Shown piece by piece: positions 1 through 9,052 of a DNA stretch of 42,986 nucleotides. The translations under genes and the position numbers were made by a program. The notes below the pieces were generated by a model. The model had not been told where the DNA came from. It worked only from the letters and a program-made list of their open reading frames with translations, and searched no databases. Source of the stretch: Polyangiaceae bacterium (lineage in GTDB: Bacteria > Myxococcota_A > Polyangia > Polyangiales > Polyangiaceae); NCBI GenBank assembly GCA_029261965.1, contig JAJDAH010000178.1, forward strand, positions 1 through 42,986, in the 5' to 3' direction. Positions within the stretch are counted from its first letter, which is position 1; each line of letters begins with the position of its first letter.

Positions 1-108
1 TCGTGAAACGACTGCCACACGGATCGAGCGCTGACGTCACAGTCGTGCCGCTCGTGCATCAGGATATGGCCTCGACACCACAAGAATCGCTGGAACGGAT
101 CGTGCTGA

Positions 109-1365
109 GTGCGCTCAGTGAGCATCTCGCGCTGGCACGCAGCGCAATCGGCTGCGCGTTCGCTCGCCGGGCGCGGCTCGGTTGCCGCGCTGAGTGTGCT
201 GTTCAGCGCGTACCTCGCGAGGGAGCTTGGAAAGGAAACGCTTGGACTAGTCGCCGTTCACGCCATCGCAGTTACGACCAGCCAAGTCGTTTTCGACCTC
301 GGACTCAGCTCCGCCGTAGTTCGAGAGGCGACGCCGCTCTTGGCGCGGTACGAACACCAACGAGCGGCGGAAACGATCGTGGGCGCTGCGACGCTGGCGC
401 GTCTACTGATCAGCGCGCTCGGCGCGCTCGCCTATCTCGGTGTCGCGCTAGCGCTGAGCGAGCGGCTCGGGTCGACCTTCAGCGACATCGAATTCAGTAT
501 CGTCGCGCCGTCAGCCGCACTCCATCTGTTTGCGGTTGCTCTCCAGCACATCCTCGGTCCTGTCTTCTTCGCGCGCGGCCAGTTCGCGGTGCAATCGACT
601 CTGGACTCGACCGGTGCGCTGGTCGAGAAGCTCTGCGCGGTACCGCTCTACGTCTTGTTCGGCATCGACTATTTTTTTCTCGGGCTGGCCGCTGGGCGAC
701 TCGTCGTCGCCAGTGTGGCCATTTTCGCCCAACGCTCGACCCTGCGGCACATGAAAATCGAGCGCTCGACACCCCAAAAAATGCTCGCACTAGTGAAGGA
801 GTACCGGGCGCACTATCAGCGTGTCCTCTACCGCCAGGGACTTCGGCAGGCCGACCGCATGCTCATCGCTTTACTCCTGCCTCTCGAGTCGCTCGCGACC
901 CTCCACGTCGCACGCCAAGCGTCAACGTATCTGCGTTACGTCGCACGCGCGTTCACCGACCCGTTTTCGGCGAGCCTAGCCGCCGCGCCCACCCTGCATC
1001 GCCACCAACGCACGACGGCGGCGTTCGTCGTCGGCATCCCGCTCGTCGTCGCGGCACTCAGCCCGTGGGTGATTGAGCTCGTCGGTGGTGAGCGCTACAA
1101 AGACGACTGGCCCATTCTGCTGGTGCTCTGCCTGAGCTACGCATTCTACGGACTCAGCGAGCTCCAACTCGGGATCATCACCATGCTCGGCCAGAAGGAC
1201 GAACGCGCCGGCGGTGACGCGATCGCTGGGGTGCTCGGGCTCTTGGCTACGGCGACGCTGGTCGCCTGCTTCGGGGAGATTGGCGCGCCGTTCGGCCAGC
1301 TCGCAGCATTCACGTTTCTGTACTTGGGCGCGCGACGCAGGGCGCGCCGGATCTGTCAGGCGTGA
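109..1365 (+). CDS. Wzx-like polysaccharide flippase
   Basis: Predicted inner-membrane lipid-linked oligosaccharide flippase of the MOP/polysaccharide biosynthesis superfamily. The 418-residue protein is almost wholly hydrophobic, with roughly ten or more membrane segments separated by short Arg/Lys-rich loops. The first segment region reads 'SVAALSVLFSAYLARELGKE', like the N-terminus of Wzx proteins, and the length fits the family. An in-frame TGA lies directly upstream, so translation starts at the GTG at 109 or the GTG at 118; 109 has a GGA-containing stretch about ten bases upstream. The 3' end overlaps the oppositely oriented adenylate-forming enzyme by 56 bp. With that neighbour it suggests the edge of a capsule or exopolysaccharide locus continuing to the left. 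The substrate cannot be told from sequence. The family assignment rests on hydrophobicity pattern and local resemblance only. Confidence 0.8.
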   Translation: MRSVSISRWHAAQSAARSLAGRGSVAALSVLFSAYLARELGKETLGLVAVHAIAVTTSQVVFDLGLSSAVVREATPLLARYEHQRAAETIVGAATLARLLISALGALAYLGVALALSERLGSTFSDIEFSIVAPSAALHLFAVALQHILGPVFFARGQFAVQSTLDSTGALVEKLCAVPLYVLFGIDYFFLGLAAGRLVVASVAIFAQRSTLRHMKIERSTPQKMLALVKEYRAHYQRVLYRQGLRQADRMLIALLLPLESLATLHVARQASTYLRYVARAFTDPFSASLAAAPTLHRHQRTTAAFVVGIPLVVAALSPWVIELVGGERYKDDWPILLVLCLSYAFYGLSELQLGIITMLGQKDERAGGDAIAGVLGLLATATLVACFGEIGAPFGQLAAFTFLYLGARRRARRICQA

Positions 1366-2758
1366 TCTCGGATCGAAACTCCTCGAACTTGCCGCTCGGA
1401 TCTCGCGGGACATGGTCGACGTACTCGATGCGCAGCTCGAACGGGTGTTGGAGCGTCTGCCCAATCGAACGCTCGAGGACACGCTCGTCGGACGAAGAGA
1501 GCGGCGCGGCGACGGCAACGCGGACATCGACTCGCTGGAGGCTGAGTTGAACGACTTGCAGCTGCCGGATGCCCAACGAGAAAGCGAATTCCTCCGTCAA
1601 GAAGCGTGGGCAGAACCGTTCTCCCGAGGGCAACGTCAGCAGACCACGGGTTCGGCCCTGGATGCGATGAATGACTGGCAGGCCTCTGCCGCATCCACAG
1701 TCGTGACCCCACTCGGCGAAATCCCCAACCTCGTAGCGGATCAACGGAGTGGCGAAGTTGTGAAGATCCGTCACGAGCACGCGACCGAGCGAGCCGGGCT
1801 CGCAGGGAGCGCCGGCACTGTCGACAATCTCGACGAGAACGTTCTCGGACTGCACGTGATAGTGCGGCGCTGTTGGGCACTGGAAAGCAATGGCGCCAAT
1901 CTCCTGCGCCGAGTACGAATCGACGAGCGGTGCTCCCCAGAGGTCTTCGCAGGCCGGACGCAAGGCCTCCGGTACGACCTCGCCATAGGTGATGACCTGA
2001 TGAAGCGACTCTGGTTTGCTGCCCGTCGTCTTCGACTCGGCAAGAAGCCCCCACAGGTTCGACGGATAGGTGAGCAGATAGCGGGCTCGCTGGTCGACGA
2101 GCCACGCGAGCTGTTCACCGAACGTTGCGCCGACGTCGAGACTCACCATGGGCCCGGTGGTGTACCCGGGCGCCCACGGCTGGGGGCCCTCTCCGCCAGG
2201 CTTCTTGTGCACCCGACGCAGCGCCGCAACCTTCGCGCGTAGGTCCCGCGCGTGCCACGAGTGGTAGCGTAGATTGAGCGCGCCGTGGAAAAGTCGACAA
2301 AGCGTCGTCGTCTGCACGCGCACCGGCCGACCTGTGGAACCAGACGTGCTGACCGTCATCTTCGCCCCATGGGCGGCGGGAAGGGCCGAGCTCATGTGGG
2401 TATTGCCGGCCTCTTGAACGTCGGTGCGCGTGAGCACCGGCAAACGACGGAATCGATCGAGCGTCAGGGCCCCCGGCTCGAGGCCTCGGACCTCATCGAG
2501 GCGATCCTCATAAAGCGGCACTGACGTCATCGCATGCACCAGCAGCTTCTCGAGCTGCAGGAGCTGATTGCACAAGAGCGACTGAGGATCCCACCACTCG
2601 GACTGCTCGAACTGGAATGCCAACGCGAACAGCGCGGCATCCGCCGGCTTCGATATGGCCGGCCAAACGACCTCGTTCACTGCCGAGGGCGGAACGAGCG
2701 CGATACGCGGTCTACGTTCGCTCAGATGACGCCCTCGAAAACGCAACCGACCGTCCAC
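1310..2758 (-). CDS. PaaK/CapK-type adenylate-forming enzyme
   Basis: Member of the phenylacetate-CoA ligase (PaaK)/CapK branch of adenylate-forming enzymes, which activate a carboxylic acid with ATP. Seen: the phosphate-binding loop 'TSGSTGRP' near residues 138-145, the 'YSAQEIG' motif in the middle, and 'LIRYEVGD' followed by a Cys/His-bearing segment 'GHDCGCGRGLP' typical of PaaK. The C-terminal end 'VDHVPRDPSGKFEEF' carries the conserved late Lys. The length of 482 residues is slightly long for the family (about 430-450), so the true start may be internal, for example a GTG near residue 27 that would clear the upstream lipoprotein gene. The first ATG overlaps that gene's end by 37 bp. CapK-like relatives often sit in polysaccharide clusters, which matches the convergent flippase. 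The substrate is unknown; a role in decorating a surface polymer is inference. Confidence 0.85.
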   Translation of the reverse strand: MDGRLRFRGRHLSERRPRIALVPPSAVNEVVWPAISKPADAALFALAFQFEQSEWWDPQSLLCNQLLQLEKLLVHAMTSVPLYEDRLDEVRGLEPGALTLDRFRRLPVLTRTDVQEAGNTHMSSALPAAHGAKMTVSTSGSTGRPVRVQTTTLCRLFHGALNLRYHSWHARDLRAKVAALRRVHKKPGGEGPQPWAPGYTTGPMVSLDVGATFGEQLAWLVDQRARYLLTYPSNLWGLLAESKTTGSKPESLHQVITYGEVVPEALRPACEDLWGAPLVDSYSAQEIGAIAFQCPTAPHYHVQSENVLVEIVDSAGAPCEPGSLGRVLVTDLHNFATPLIRYEVGDFAEWGHDCGCGRGLPVIHRIQGRTRGLLTLPSGERFCPRFLTEEFAFSLGIRQLQVVQLSLQRVDVRVAVAAPLSSSDERVLERSIGQTLQHPFELRIEYVDHVPRDPSGKFEEFRSEITPDRSGAPCVARPSTET

Positions 2759-3594
2759 TCGGCTCCACCGTCGGGTGCGATCGCGTCCATCCCCGCATCG
2801 CCCGCATCCGACCCTGCGTCGCCACTCGAGCTGGGTGGCTCAAAGAGAAGGGCATCCATGTCGTCGAAGTTGACGAGCGGCTCGTGCTGCTGGATGTCAC
2901 CGCACTTGTCGACGAGATCGAGCGACGTGACTCGGATCCCCCGAGGAGTACCAAGAGGAACCTGGCCCGCGAGGTCCAGAATCAGTCGCTCGCCGACCAC
3001 GGTCACGGTTCCGGATATCTCCGCGACGTCCTCGAGCCCACCCTCATCGAAGAACAGATAGTCGACAGTGAACGTGCCGCGATCGATTTGCACGATGTCG
3101 GTGGCGTCGATGGTGATCTGCTGAGTCGCGGGATCGTAGCGGGTCGTCCCGAGTCGGAACTGAGAGCAGCCAAGAACCATGGTCGCGCCGTCGCTAACGG
3201 CGCAAGTTTCACAGCTGCCCGTGGCGAAATTGAAGTAGTCGCCGCTCGAACAAGTGGTCCCGGCGTCCATCGATGCGTCAACACCAGCATCGGTGGGTGC
3301 CCCGGCTCCGCCGGCCGCACCCGCCGAGCCGGAGCTACCTGCCGTACCCGCGGTACCCGCGGCACCACCGGTCGCCGCCGCACCCGCGGTTCCAGCAGCT
3401 CCGCCTCCTGTTCCACCCGTTCCACCCGTTCCACCCGCTGCGCCGGTCCCGCCGGTCCCTCCAGTGGCTGCGCCGGTGTCCATCGAGGCGTCGGTTTGCC
3501 CCCCGGCTTGGCCGCTCCCAGAGTCACCGCACGCGGGCGCAGCCAGACTCGCCGTCATCACGCCCGCCAATCCAAAACCACCCAACTTTCTCAT
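2722..3594 (-). CDS. Gly/Ala/Thr-rich linker lipoprotein
   Basis: Exported lipoprotein of unknown function. A signal peptide ends in the lipobox 'LAAPAC' (Cys22). It is followed by an approximately 90-residue low-complexity linker of GGTGG, GAAG and GSAG units, then a Cys-containing globular C-terminal region (about residues 120-255, with 'CSSGDYFNFATGSCETC' at its start) and a second Gly/Asp/Ala-rich stretch before the last residues. The linker is encoded by short imperfect repeats, including three exact copies of a 9-bp unit. The plan (signal, Gly-rich spacer, small domain) recurs in five other genes of this window. It is divergent from the vWA lipoprotein across about 90 bp and may be cotranscribed with the downstream adenylate-forming enzyme. 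No known domain was recognised in the globular part. Confidence 0.85.
   Translation of the reverse strand: MRKLGGFGLAGVMTASLAAPACGDSGSGQAGGQTDASMDTGAATGGTGGTGAAGGTGGTGGTGGGAAGTAGAAATGGAAGTAGTAGSSGSAGAAGGAGAPTDAGVDASMDAGTTCSSGDYFNFATGSCETCAVSDGATMVLGCSQFRLGTTRYDPATQQITIDATDIVQIDRGTFTVDYLFFDEGGLEDVAEISGTVTVVGERLILDLAGQVPLGTPRGIRVTSLDLVDKCGDIQQHEPLVNFDDMDALLFEPPSSSGDAGSDAGDAGMDAIAPDGGAEWTVGCVFEGVI
3411..3437. repeat. 9-bp tandem repeat, three copies
   Basis: Three exact tandem copies of TTCCACCCG lie inside the lipoprotein gene. In the coding strand they encode repeated Gly-Gly-Thr/Val-type linker residues. The period is a multiple of three, so copy-number change keeps the frame. Confidence 0.85.
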
Positions 3595-3683
3595 GGGCGG
3601 CAGCCTACCACTTCATCGGCGATGCCTCACGGCCTCGCACCAGCAGCGCTAGTGAGCGGGGGCACGGCGCGGTATCCTCGGAC

Positions 3684-5027
3684 ATGCACGCCATCATCAG
3701 AAAGACCCGGCTTCCCTTCATCGGCGCAATCGGGCTGCTCGTCTCGGCGGGTGTCGCCTGCTCGAGCTCGGGAAACGGCGACGGATCCAGCTTCGGCGGG
3801 GGCGGCGCGACAGGTAGTGGCGGCAGCGGCGGCACTCGGATGGACGGCGGGGGCGGAGTCAGCGCGGCAAGCGGCGCCGGCGGCGGTCTTCTCGGTCGAC
3901 CGTGCGTCGCTGACACCGACTGCGGCACCGACGAGTTTTGCTCGGTGACGCAAGTCTGCACACCGGACGGTTCGTGCGGAAGCGATGGCGACTGCGTAAG
4001 CGGCGAATATTGTAGCAGCACACGCGAATGCATTCCCCTCGGCACTTGCACCGCGGACGCCGACTGCGCGGAGGTCGAAACCTGCGACCCGAACGGTGCG
4101 TGTGTCCCAGGCGACGGGTGCGGTGGCCAGGAGTTCGGCATCGAAATCATCGCACCGAACATGTTCATCGTCCTCGATCGCTCGTGCTCGATGCGGCGCG
4201 ATCTCACCAACACGATCAATCTCGCTGGACCGAACAAATGGACGTTCGCCGTGGCGGCCATCAACCAGCTCACGACCAACTTCGATGGGCAAATCCGCTG
4301 GGGGCTGAGCCTGTTCCCCGACCGCACCGGTGGTGACTGCCGACAAGACGCCCCGGCGGTACCGCTTGCCGACGGCATGGAACCGACGATCCAAGGGCTC
4401 TTGAACGCAGCTCTGAACCAGAGCGATACGAACTACCCCGACGGACCTTGCGTCACCAACATCGACACCGCTGTCGAGCAAGCCAGCCAGCAACCCGACG
4501 TGATGAGCGTCACGAGACCGACCTACGTGCTTCTGATCACCGACGGCAAGCAGGCCGGGTGTAGCCGCGCCGGAGGCGACTCTGGAACCGAGATGATCCT
4601 AGCCAGCATGTTTGCCGGCGGCGTGCCCACCTTCGTGGTGGGGTTCGGCGACGCCGGCTCGGGCGGAGTCATCGATCCGGTTCAAATGGACGCGTTCGCC
4701 GTCGCCGGTGGTGTGCCGCGCAGCGGTACGCCGAAATATTTCCAAGCAGACGATGCGCTGCAGCTCGATCAGGCGCTCGCGCTGATCGCTGGAAGCATCG
4801 TGGGGTGCAACTTCACCCTCTCCGACACTCCGGCTGATCCCGCCGATGTTTTTGTGTTCTTCGACGACCAGAAGGTCACTCGGGATCCGAGCGGAGCCGA
4901 GGGTTGGGACTACGATGGCGCATCGAACTCAATCACGTTCTACGGCAGCGCTTGCGACAGTCTGAAAGCTGGCCAGGTCGTCGATGTCGACGTCGTCTTC
5001 GGGTGCGACGAGCCCACGCCTTTCTGA
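3684..5027 (+). CDS. von Willebrand factor A domain lipoprotein with Cys-rich repeats
   Basis: Surface or periplasmic lipoprotein predicted to bind ligands through a metal-dependent vWA domain. Signal peptide and lipobox 'SAGVAC' (Cys26) are followed by a Gly/Ser-rich spacer (about residues 30-70). Next come three or four short Cys-rich units of the type 'CVADTDCGTDEFC' (about 74-146), then a vWA domain (about 155-370) whose MIDAS motif is 'DRSCS' at residues 165-169 (DxSxS complete). The C-terminal region has additional Cys residues and a probable beta-sandwich character. Start: the ATG at 3684 is chosen because it opens directly on the signal peptide; in-frame codons upstream do not resemble protein. 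The 3' end stops 11 bp from the convergent CLC gene. The combination is common among myxobacterial secreted proteins; the ligand is unknown. Confidence 0.9.
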   Translation: MHAIIRKTRLPFIGAIGLLVSAGVACSSSGNGDGSSFGGGGATGSGGSGGTRMDGGGGVSAASGAGGGLLGRPCVADTDCGTDEFCSVTQVCTPDGSCGSDGDCVSGEYCSSTRECIPLGTCTADADCAEVETCDPNGACVPGDGCGGQEFGIEIIAPNMFIVLDRSCSMRRDLTNTINLAGPNKWTFAVAAINQLTTNFDGQIRWGLSLFPDRTGGDCRQDAPAVPLADGMEPTIQGLLNAALNQSDTNYPDGPCVTNIDTAVEQASQQPDVMSVTRPTYVLLITDGKQAGCSRAGGDSGTEMILASMFAGGVPTFVVGFGDAGSGGVIDPVQMDAFAVAGGVPRSGTPKYFQADDALQLDQALALIAGSIVGCNFTLSDTPADPADVFVFFDDQKVTRDPSGAEGWDYDGASNSITFYGSACDSLKAGQVVDVDVVFGCDEPTPF

Positions 5028-5038
5028 GTTCGTGCGCA

Positions 5039-6889
5039 TCATTCGTCCTCCACGGCGTCCATGCGTCGGCGCACGACCTCCTGGCTGTAGGCGCGCATCA
5101 GATCTTCGTAGCCGAGCCACCCGATGATCGCATTGGACGCGGGGTCGACCACGGGTAGCTCGGGATAGTGCGAAGAGGCGAAGCGTTCGAGCGCGAGGTC
5201 GAGCTTGTCATCGACCGTCACCGAAACGAATGGTCGCGCGCAGTCGGCGGCGATCGCGACCTTGCCGACATCCTCATCAAAGAAGAAAGCGCGCATGGTT
5301 TCGAGAGTCACGACCCCCACGACGCCACCGTCGTCTCCTCTGACCGGGAAAATCGACTGCTGACTCTCGGTGGCCTCGTGCAACATGTGATCCAGTCTGC
5401 TGGTCGCTTCGAACGTTCGCACGTCGTCGTCAGGCCTATACGCAGCGCCGACAGCAACGTGCTCGAGCGCGTCCTGCACGTATTCGCCTCGATGCGCACC
5501 TGAGTCGCGTCTGGTGGCGACCTGTTCGGGATAGATCGACCAACGGCGCATCATCATGAAAGTCGCCGCCTCGGCGAGCATGAGCGGAACGAGCAAGTCG
5601 TAGCTCCCGGTCATCTCACTCGCCATGACCAAGGTGGAGATTGGAGCCGCACACGCGCCACCGATGAAACATGCCATGCCCACGATCACGAAGGCTCCGG
5701 GCTGCGGCACGATTCCCGGTAAAATTTGATGAAACGCCAGACCGAAGGATCCACCCACCATGCCGCCGATCACGACCGACGGGCCAAACACGCCGCCCGC
5801 GCCTCCAGAGCCTACCGTCAAGGTGGTGGTGAGAATCTTCAGCAAGGCAATGCCGAGCAGCATGGCCGCACCCACCCACCCCACCCCGAGGACCTCGGAT
5901 CCCGCACGCAATTCGGGGGTGAGCGCTACCTGCAGCAAACCGTAGCCCACACCGAGCGCATGCGGTGTCACCAGGAACAACACTCCCACCCCGAGGCCAC
6001 CCAGCGCCGGAACGAGAGCTCTCGGAAGCCGGAGCTTTTGGAATTGCTCCGCTCCCCATCGGAGAGTCTTGATGTAGATGACAGCGACGAGGGCCACGCC
6101 CATCGACATCACCAGATACAGAGGCAACTGGCGTGGATCGAACTCGTAGCTCCCTTCGGTCGCGAACATCGCCGTTTCCCCGAAAATGAGCGTGAACGTC
6201 GAGTAGCCGACGACCGAAGCGAACACCGCGGGGACGAGCGCGTCGACTTCGAAGTCGTCCTGATAGAGAACTTCGACGACGAACAGGGCCGCGCCGAGGG
6301 GAGTTCGGAAGATCGCGCCGATGCCCCCCGCGGCGCCCGCAATCAAGAGCAAACGCCGCTCGCGCTCCGAAAGTTTGAAGAGGCCCCCTACGCGCAAACC
6401 GATGGCAGCCCCCATCTGAGAGATCGGCCCCTCGCGACCCGCACTCCCCCCGGTCCCGATGACGATGACCGACGCGAGCGCTTGCACGATTGGTCCGCCC
6501 AGTCGAGCTGTTCCACGATGAAAGGCTTGAATGAGCGCCTGATTCCCGAATAGGCGATCACGCGGAGCCAGGCGCGTCATGAGAATGCCCGACGCGAGCC
6601 CGCCGAGCGCCGGCGCCAGAACGATGATCCACAACCGGGGCTCCCGGACGGGCATACGACCAAAGAGGGACGCTTCGCCCGCGGGCTCGAGAACACTCAC
6701 ACCGCCGAGCCGGCCGAACACGACGTGGCGGATCGCATCAGTCCCGAGGAAGAAGAGCGCCGCGCCCAGGCCAGCGAGCACACCCACCAAAATGCCGAGA
6801 CCCACCCATCGCGAGACCGTCCGGAACTCGAACAGAGACGCGAATGCGGTGAGATCTTCGAGACCCGGCAGCCTCGCGGTTCGCTTCAT
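5039..6889 (-). CDS. CLC-family chloride channel/antiporter with C-terminal CBS pair
   Basis: Inner-membrane CLC protein moving Cl- or another small anion, possibly in exchange for H+. Seen: the selectivity/gating motif 'GREGPISQMG' with Glu153 as the gate, and the later motif 'GGVFGPSVVIGG', both family hallmarks. The usual first motif GSGIP is replaced by 'GNQALIQAF' (about residues 115-123), so the canonical central Ser is not evident. Multiple membrane segments cover residues 25-460. The C-terminal third is cytoplasmic and contains two CBS-like repeats, the second ending 'VVDPASNAIIGWLGYEDLM', suggesting nucleotide or ionic-strength control. The ATG at 6889 (MKRTARLPGL) is chosen because the 70 codons upstream look non-coding. 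Divergent from the copper-type lipoprotein. Channel versus exchanger and ion specificity cannot be settled here. Confidence 0.93.
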   Translation of the reverse strand: MKRTARLPGLEDLTAFASLFEFRTVSRWVGLGILVGVLAGLGAALFFLGTDAIRHVVFGRLGGVSVLEPAGEASLFGRMPVREPRLWIIVLAPALGGLASGILMTRLAPRDRLFGNQALIQAFHRGTARLGGPIVQALASVIVIGTGGSAGREGPISQMGAAIGLRVGGLFKLSERERRLLLIAGAAGGIGAIFRTPLGAALFVVEVLYQDDFEVDALVPAVFASVVGYSTFTLIFGETAMFATEGSYEFDPRQLPLYLVMSMGVALVAVIYIKTLRWGAEQFQKLRLPRALVPALGGLGVGVLFLVTPHALGVGYGLLQVALTPELRAGSEVLGVGWVGAAMLLGIALLKILTTTLTVGSGGAGGVFGPSVVIGGMVGGSFGLAFHQILPGIVPQPGAFVIVGMACFIGGACAAPISTLVMASEMTGSYDLLVPLMLAEAATFMMMRRWSIYPEQVATRRDSGAHRGEYVQDALEHVAVGAAYRPDDDVRTFEATSRLDHMLHEATESQQSIFPVRGDDGGVVGVVTLETMRAFFFDEDVGKVAIAADCARPFVSVTVDDKLDLALERFASSHYPELPVVDPASNAIIGWLGYEDLMRAYSQEVVRRRMDAVEDE

Positions 6890-7059
6890 GCCGGCGCAGG
6901 ATGCTCCGTTCGAACACCAGTGAACAGGGGCTCGCGCCAACGGCCGGCGGGTGCACCAAGGCCGAACACTGTGCGAAATACGAACACAGGACGTAGGTAT
7001 TTCCCCATGTTTTCGCCCCGAAGGAGTCCGGCACGAGTTTTGCGACGCACGCCAAGAGG

Positions 7060-8352
7060 ATGTTTCAGCGCTCGACTCTCTCGCTCGTGGTGCTCTCACT
7101 CACGTTCGCCTGCTCCGATGGCAGCCGGCCGGACACCGGCAGCGACACGGCTTCACCGGATCCTCTCCGGTACGAGCCCGCGCGCCGACTCGACCACGAC
7201 AACGTTCGTTACTACGGCGACGAGCCACTGCAGACTCTCGAGCTGCCCGAGCCGCCCAAGAGCGGCTTTCGGCTGATTGCGCCTCCGAAGGAAGTCGAGG
7301 CCGGGGGCGAGAGCGTCGAATGCACATCTTGGCAGGTCCCGGACCTGAAAAATCGCTGGATCTACACTTCCACGCTCCACGCCACGCCCGGACTGCACCA
7401 CGCCGTGCTCTACGGGCTGGGCATCGACGAGACTCTCGGTCCCGAGAGCTACCCGAGTTGCCGCTCGAGCGCTGACATTCGCATGTTCGCTCAGGCCGGA
7501 ACGGTGCTCAGCGAGCCTCACAGCGTCATCGAATGCACGGACCCGGTGTGCACCGAGCTGCAACGCTCCGGCAGGTCGCTACACGACGGCGCCTGCGACC
7601 TCGGCACTTGTAGCTTCGCCGGACTCACCGTTCCCGTGGTGCTCTCCGCGAACTCGACTCAAGCTCACGGGACCGAGCAATTTGCCTTCGACGATGGTTT
7701 CGCATTCGAGCTCCCGGGCGGGTTCGAAGTCGTCACGGATCTGCACCTGCAGAATACGACGCCAGATCGGCTGAGGGTCGAATCGGCGTGGGACTTCTAT
7801 ACGATGCCCGCAGACCAGGTGACGAACCCCACGGCGATGTTCGTTTGGTTCTGGAGTCAACTCTTGATCCCAGCCCGCAGCGACAAGACTCTGACCACCA
7901 CCTGTGAATGGGGCGGCGGTGAGGTCGTCGCCATCATGCCTCACACCCATCAGTGGGCCACGGGTTTCGACGTGACATTCGGCACCGCGGAGATGGACGG
8001 CAACATGCCGCAGCTGGGCACGTTTCGCGCCCAGCGCCCGGTCTACGACCGCACGAGCGTGGGACTCTCCGATAGCGACATCGAGGTCTACTACCCTCCG
8101 GTGAGCACCGAGGGCTCGAGCGCCGTCCAGTTCCGGTGCCACTTCGCCAACAGCACGGACCACGAAATGTACTTCGGTATCGGCGAAAACGAGATGTGCT
8201 TCCTGTTCGGCTACACGAGCCCGCCGGAGGGGCAGCGCATTGGATTCATCGCCGACGACTCGCCGGTCGACGAGACCGTGGCGGAACGATTGTGCGCCAC
8301 TCTGGATCCCGTGACGTTCCTCAACAATCCTCTGCTCATCGAAGCGCTGTGA
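7060..8352 (+). CDS. Lipoprotein with PHM/DBM-type type-II copper monooxygenase ligands
   Basis: Predicted exported lipoprotein (lipobox 'SLTFAC', Cys18) resembling the copper type II, ascorbate-dependent monooxygenase family (peptidylglycine alpha-hydroxylating and dopamine beta-monooxygenases). All six copper ligands of that family have a plausible counterpart in the right order. The first site is 'LHHAVLYG' (His113, His114) and 'DLHLQN' (His229). The second site is 'MPHTHQWATGF' (His295, His297) and 'GENEMCFLFGY' (Met379), the last closely resembling the 'NEMCNLYIMY' stretch of PHM. Many Cys could form disulfides. At 430 residues it is long enough for both halves of the catalytic core. An AAGAGG sequence abuts the ATG, unusually close for a ribosome site. 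Divergent from the CLC gene. The substrate is unknown; it could also be a copper-binding non-enzymatic relative. Confidence 0.8.
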   Translation: MFQRSTLSLVVLSLTFACSDGSRPDTGSDTASPDPLRYEPARRLDHDNVRYYGDEPLQTLELPEPPKSGFRLIAPPKEVEAGGESVECTSWQVPDLKNRWIYTSTLHATPGLHHAVLYGLGIDETLGPESYPSCRSSADIRMFAQAGTVLSEPHSVIECTDPVCTELQRSGRSLHDGACDLGTCSFAGLTVPVVLSANSTQAHGTEQFAFDDGFAFELPGGFEVVTDLHLQNTTPDRLRVESAWDFYTMPADQVTNPTAMFVWFWSQLLIPARSDKTLTTTCEWGGGEVVAIMPHTHQWATGFDVTFGTAEMDGNMPQLGTFRAQRPVYDRTSVGLSDSDIEVYYPPVSTEGSSAVQFRCHFANSTDHEMYFGIGENEMCFLFGYTSPPEGQRIGFIADDSPVDETVAERLCATLDPVTFLNNPLLIEAL

Positions 8353-8370
8353 TCTTCGAAGCGCTGTAGT

Positions 8371-9033
8371 CTAGCCGACTCGACGAAACACCGTTGCGAG
8401 CCAAGGCTGCTGATGCCGCGGCCGATCCGGCGGACGGTAGTAGTGCTCGATTTCTTCGAACCCGGCAGCAGTCACGAGCCCGGACCAGGTTTCGTGGTCG
8501 TGGTACGCGCCATAACGATCCCCCTGCCAACCCTCCTGATTGTCTCCGCGGGGATTCGACGAAAAAAACACGCCCCGCTCGTCTAGAGCACCGTGGAGTT
8601 CGCGAAGCACTCGCGGCAGCTCCTGCGTCGGCACGTGGAAGAGCACGGCGTTGGCAAAAACGCCGTCGAACGCTTTTCCCGGCAGGTCGAGCTCGAGCAG
8701 ATTCTGATGCAGCACCGGGCACCCAGCGAAGCCTCGCGCCATCTCGCAAAAGCGCTGCGCGCCGTCGAGTCCGGTCGGTTGGTGACCGAGCTCGCGAAAC
8801 GCGGCGAGATCCCGACCAGGTCCACAACCCAGGTCCAGAATGCGAAACGGCGGACGGCCTTCGAGGTGCCGAATCAGCGCATCGCGGTTCTGCGACACGT
8901 CGTGGCCCCGCGTACCTGCCCAAAACTCGTCGGCTCCGTCGTCGTAGTGCCCGATGGTGACATCGGTCACCTGCACCAAGTCTCGGGGTGCGAGCCTCGG
9001 CGCAGACGACCCGTGCGAGCCATGTGACCCCAT
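8371..9033 (-). CDS. Class I SAM-dependent methyltransferase
   Basis: Cytosolic methyltransferase of the small type-11/25 group. The SAM-binding motif I is 'ILDLGCGPGRDL' (about residues 65-76), followed by the acidic 'GLD' of motif II, then 'FDGVFANAVLFHV' and 'GVFFSSNPRG' as later motifs. Length of 220 residues is normal. The start ATG at 9033 gives an odd His/Gly/Ser-rich N-terminus ('GSHGSHGS'); a slightly later start is possible. It follows the Cys-rich lipoprotein gene by 19 bp on the same strand, so they may be cotranscribed. It ends 18 bp from the convergent copper-type lipoprotein gene, in a spot with a 16-bp-period duplication of GAAGCGCTGT. The substrate cannot be predicted. Confidence 0.9.
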   Translation of the reverse strand: MGSHGSHGSSAPRLAPRDLVQVTDVTIGHYDDGADEFWAGTRGHDVSQNRDALIRHLEGRPPFRILDLGCGPGRDLAAFRELGHQPTGLDGAQRFCEMARGFAGCPVLHQNLLELDLPGKAFDGVFANAVLFHVPTQELPRVLRELHGALDERGVFFSSNPRGDNQEGWQGDRYGAYHDHETWSGLVTAAGFEEIEHYYRPPDRPRHQQPWLATVFRRVG

Positions 9034-9052
9034 GGCTCATCTTGTCACGGAG

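Noticed and set aside
3-1076. Long open frame at the window's left edge, overlapping the flippase in another frame
   Set aside because: Composition is Arg/Ser/Pro-rich and unlike a protein, while the overlapping frame encodes a clear membrane protein.
8339-8370. Short duplicated sequence as an integration attachment site
   Set aside because: No integrase, tRNA gene or island boundary is present.
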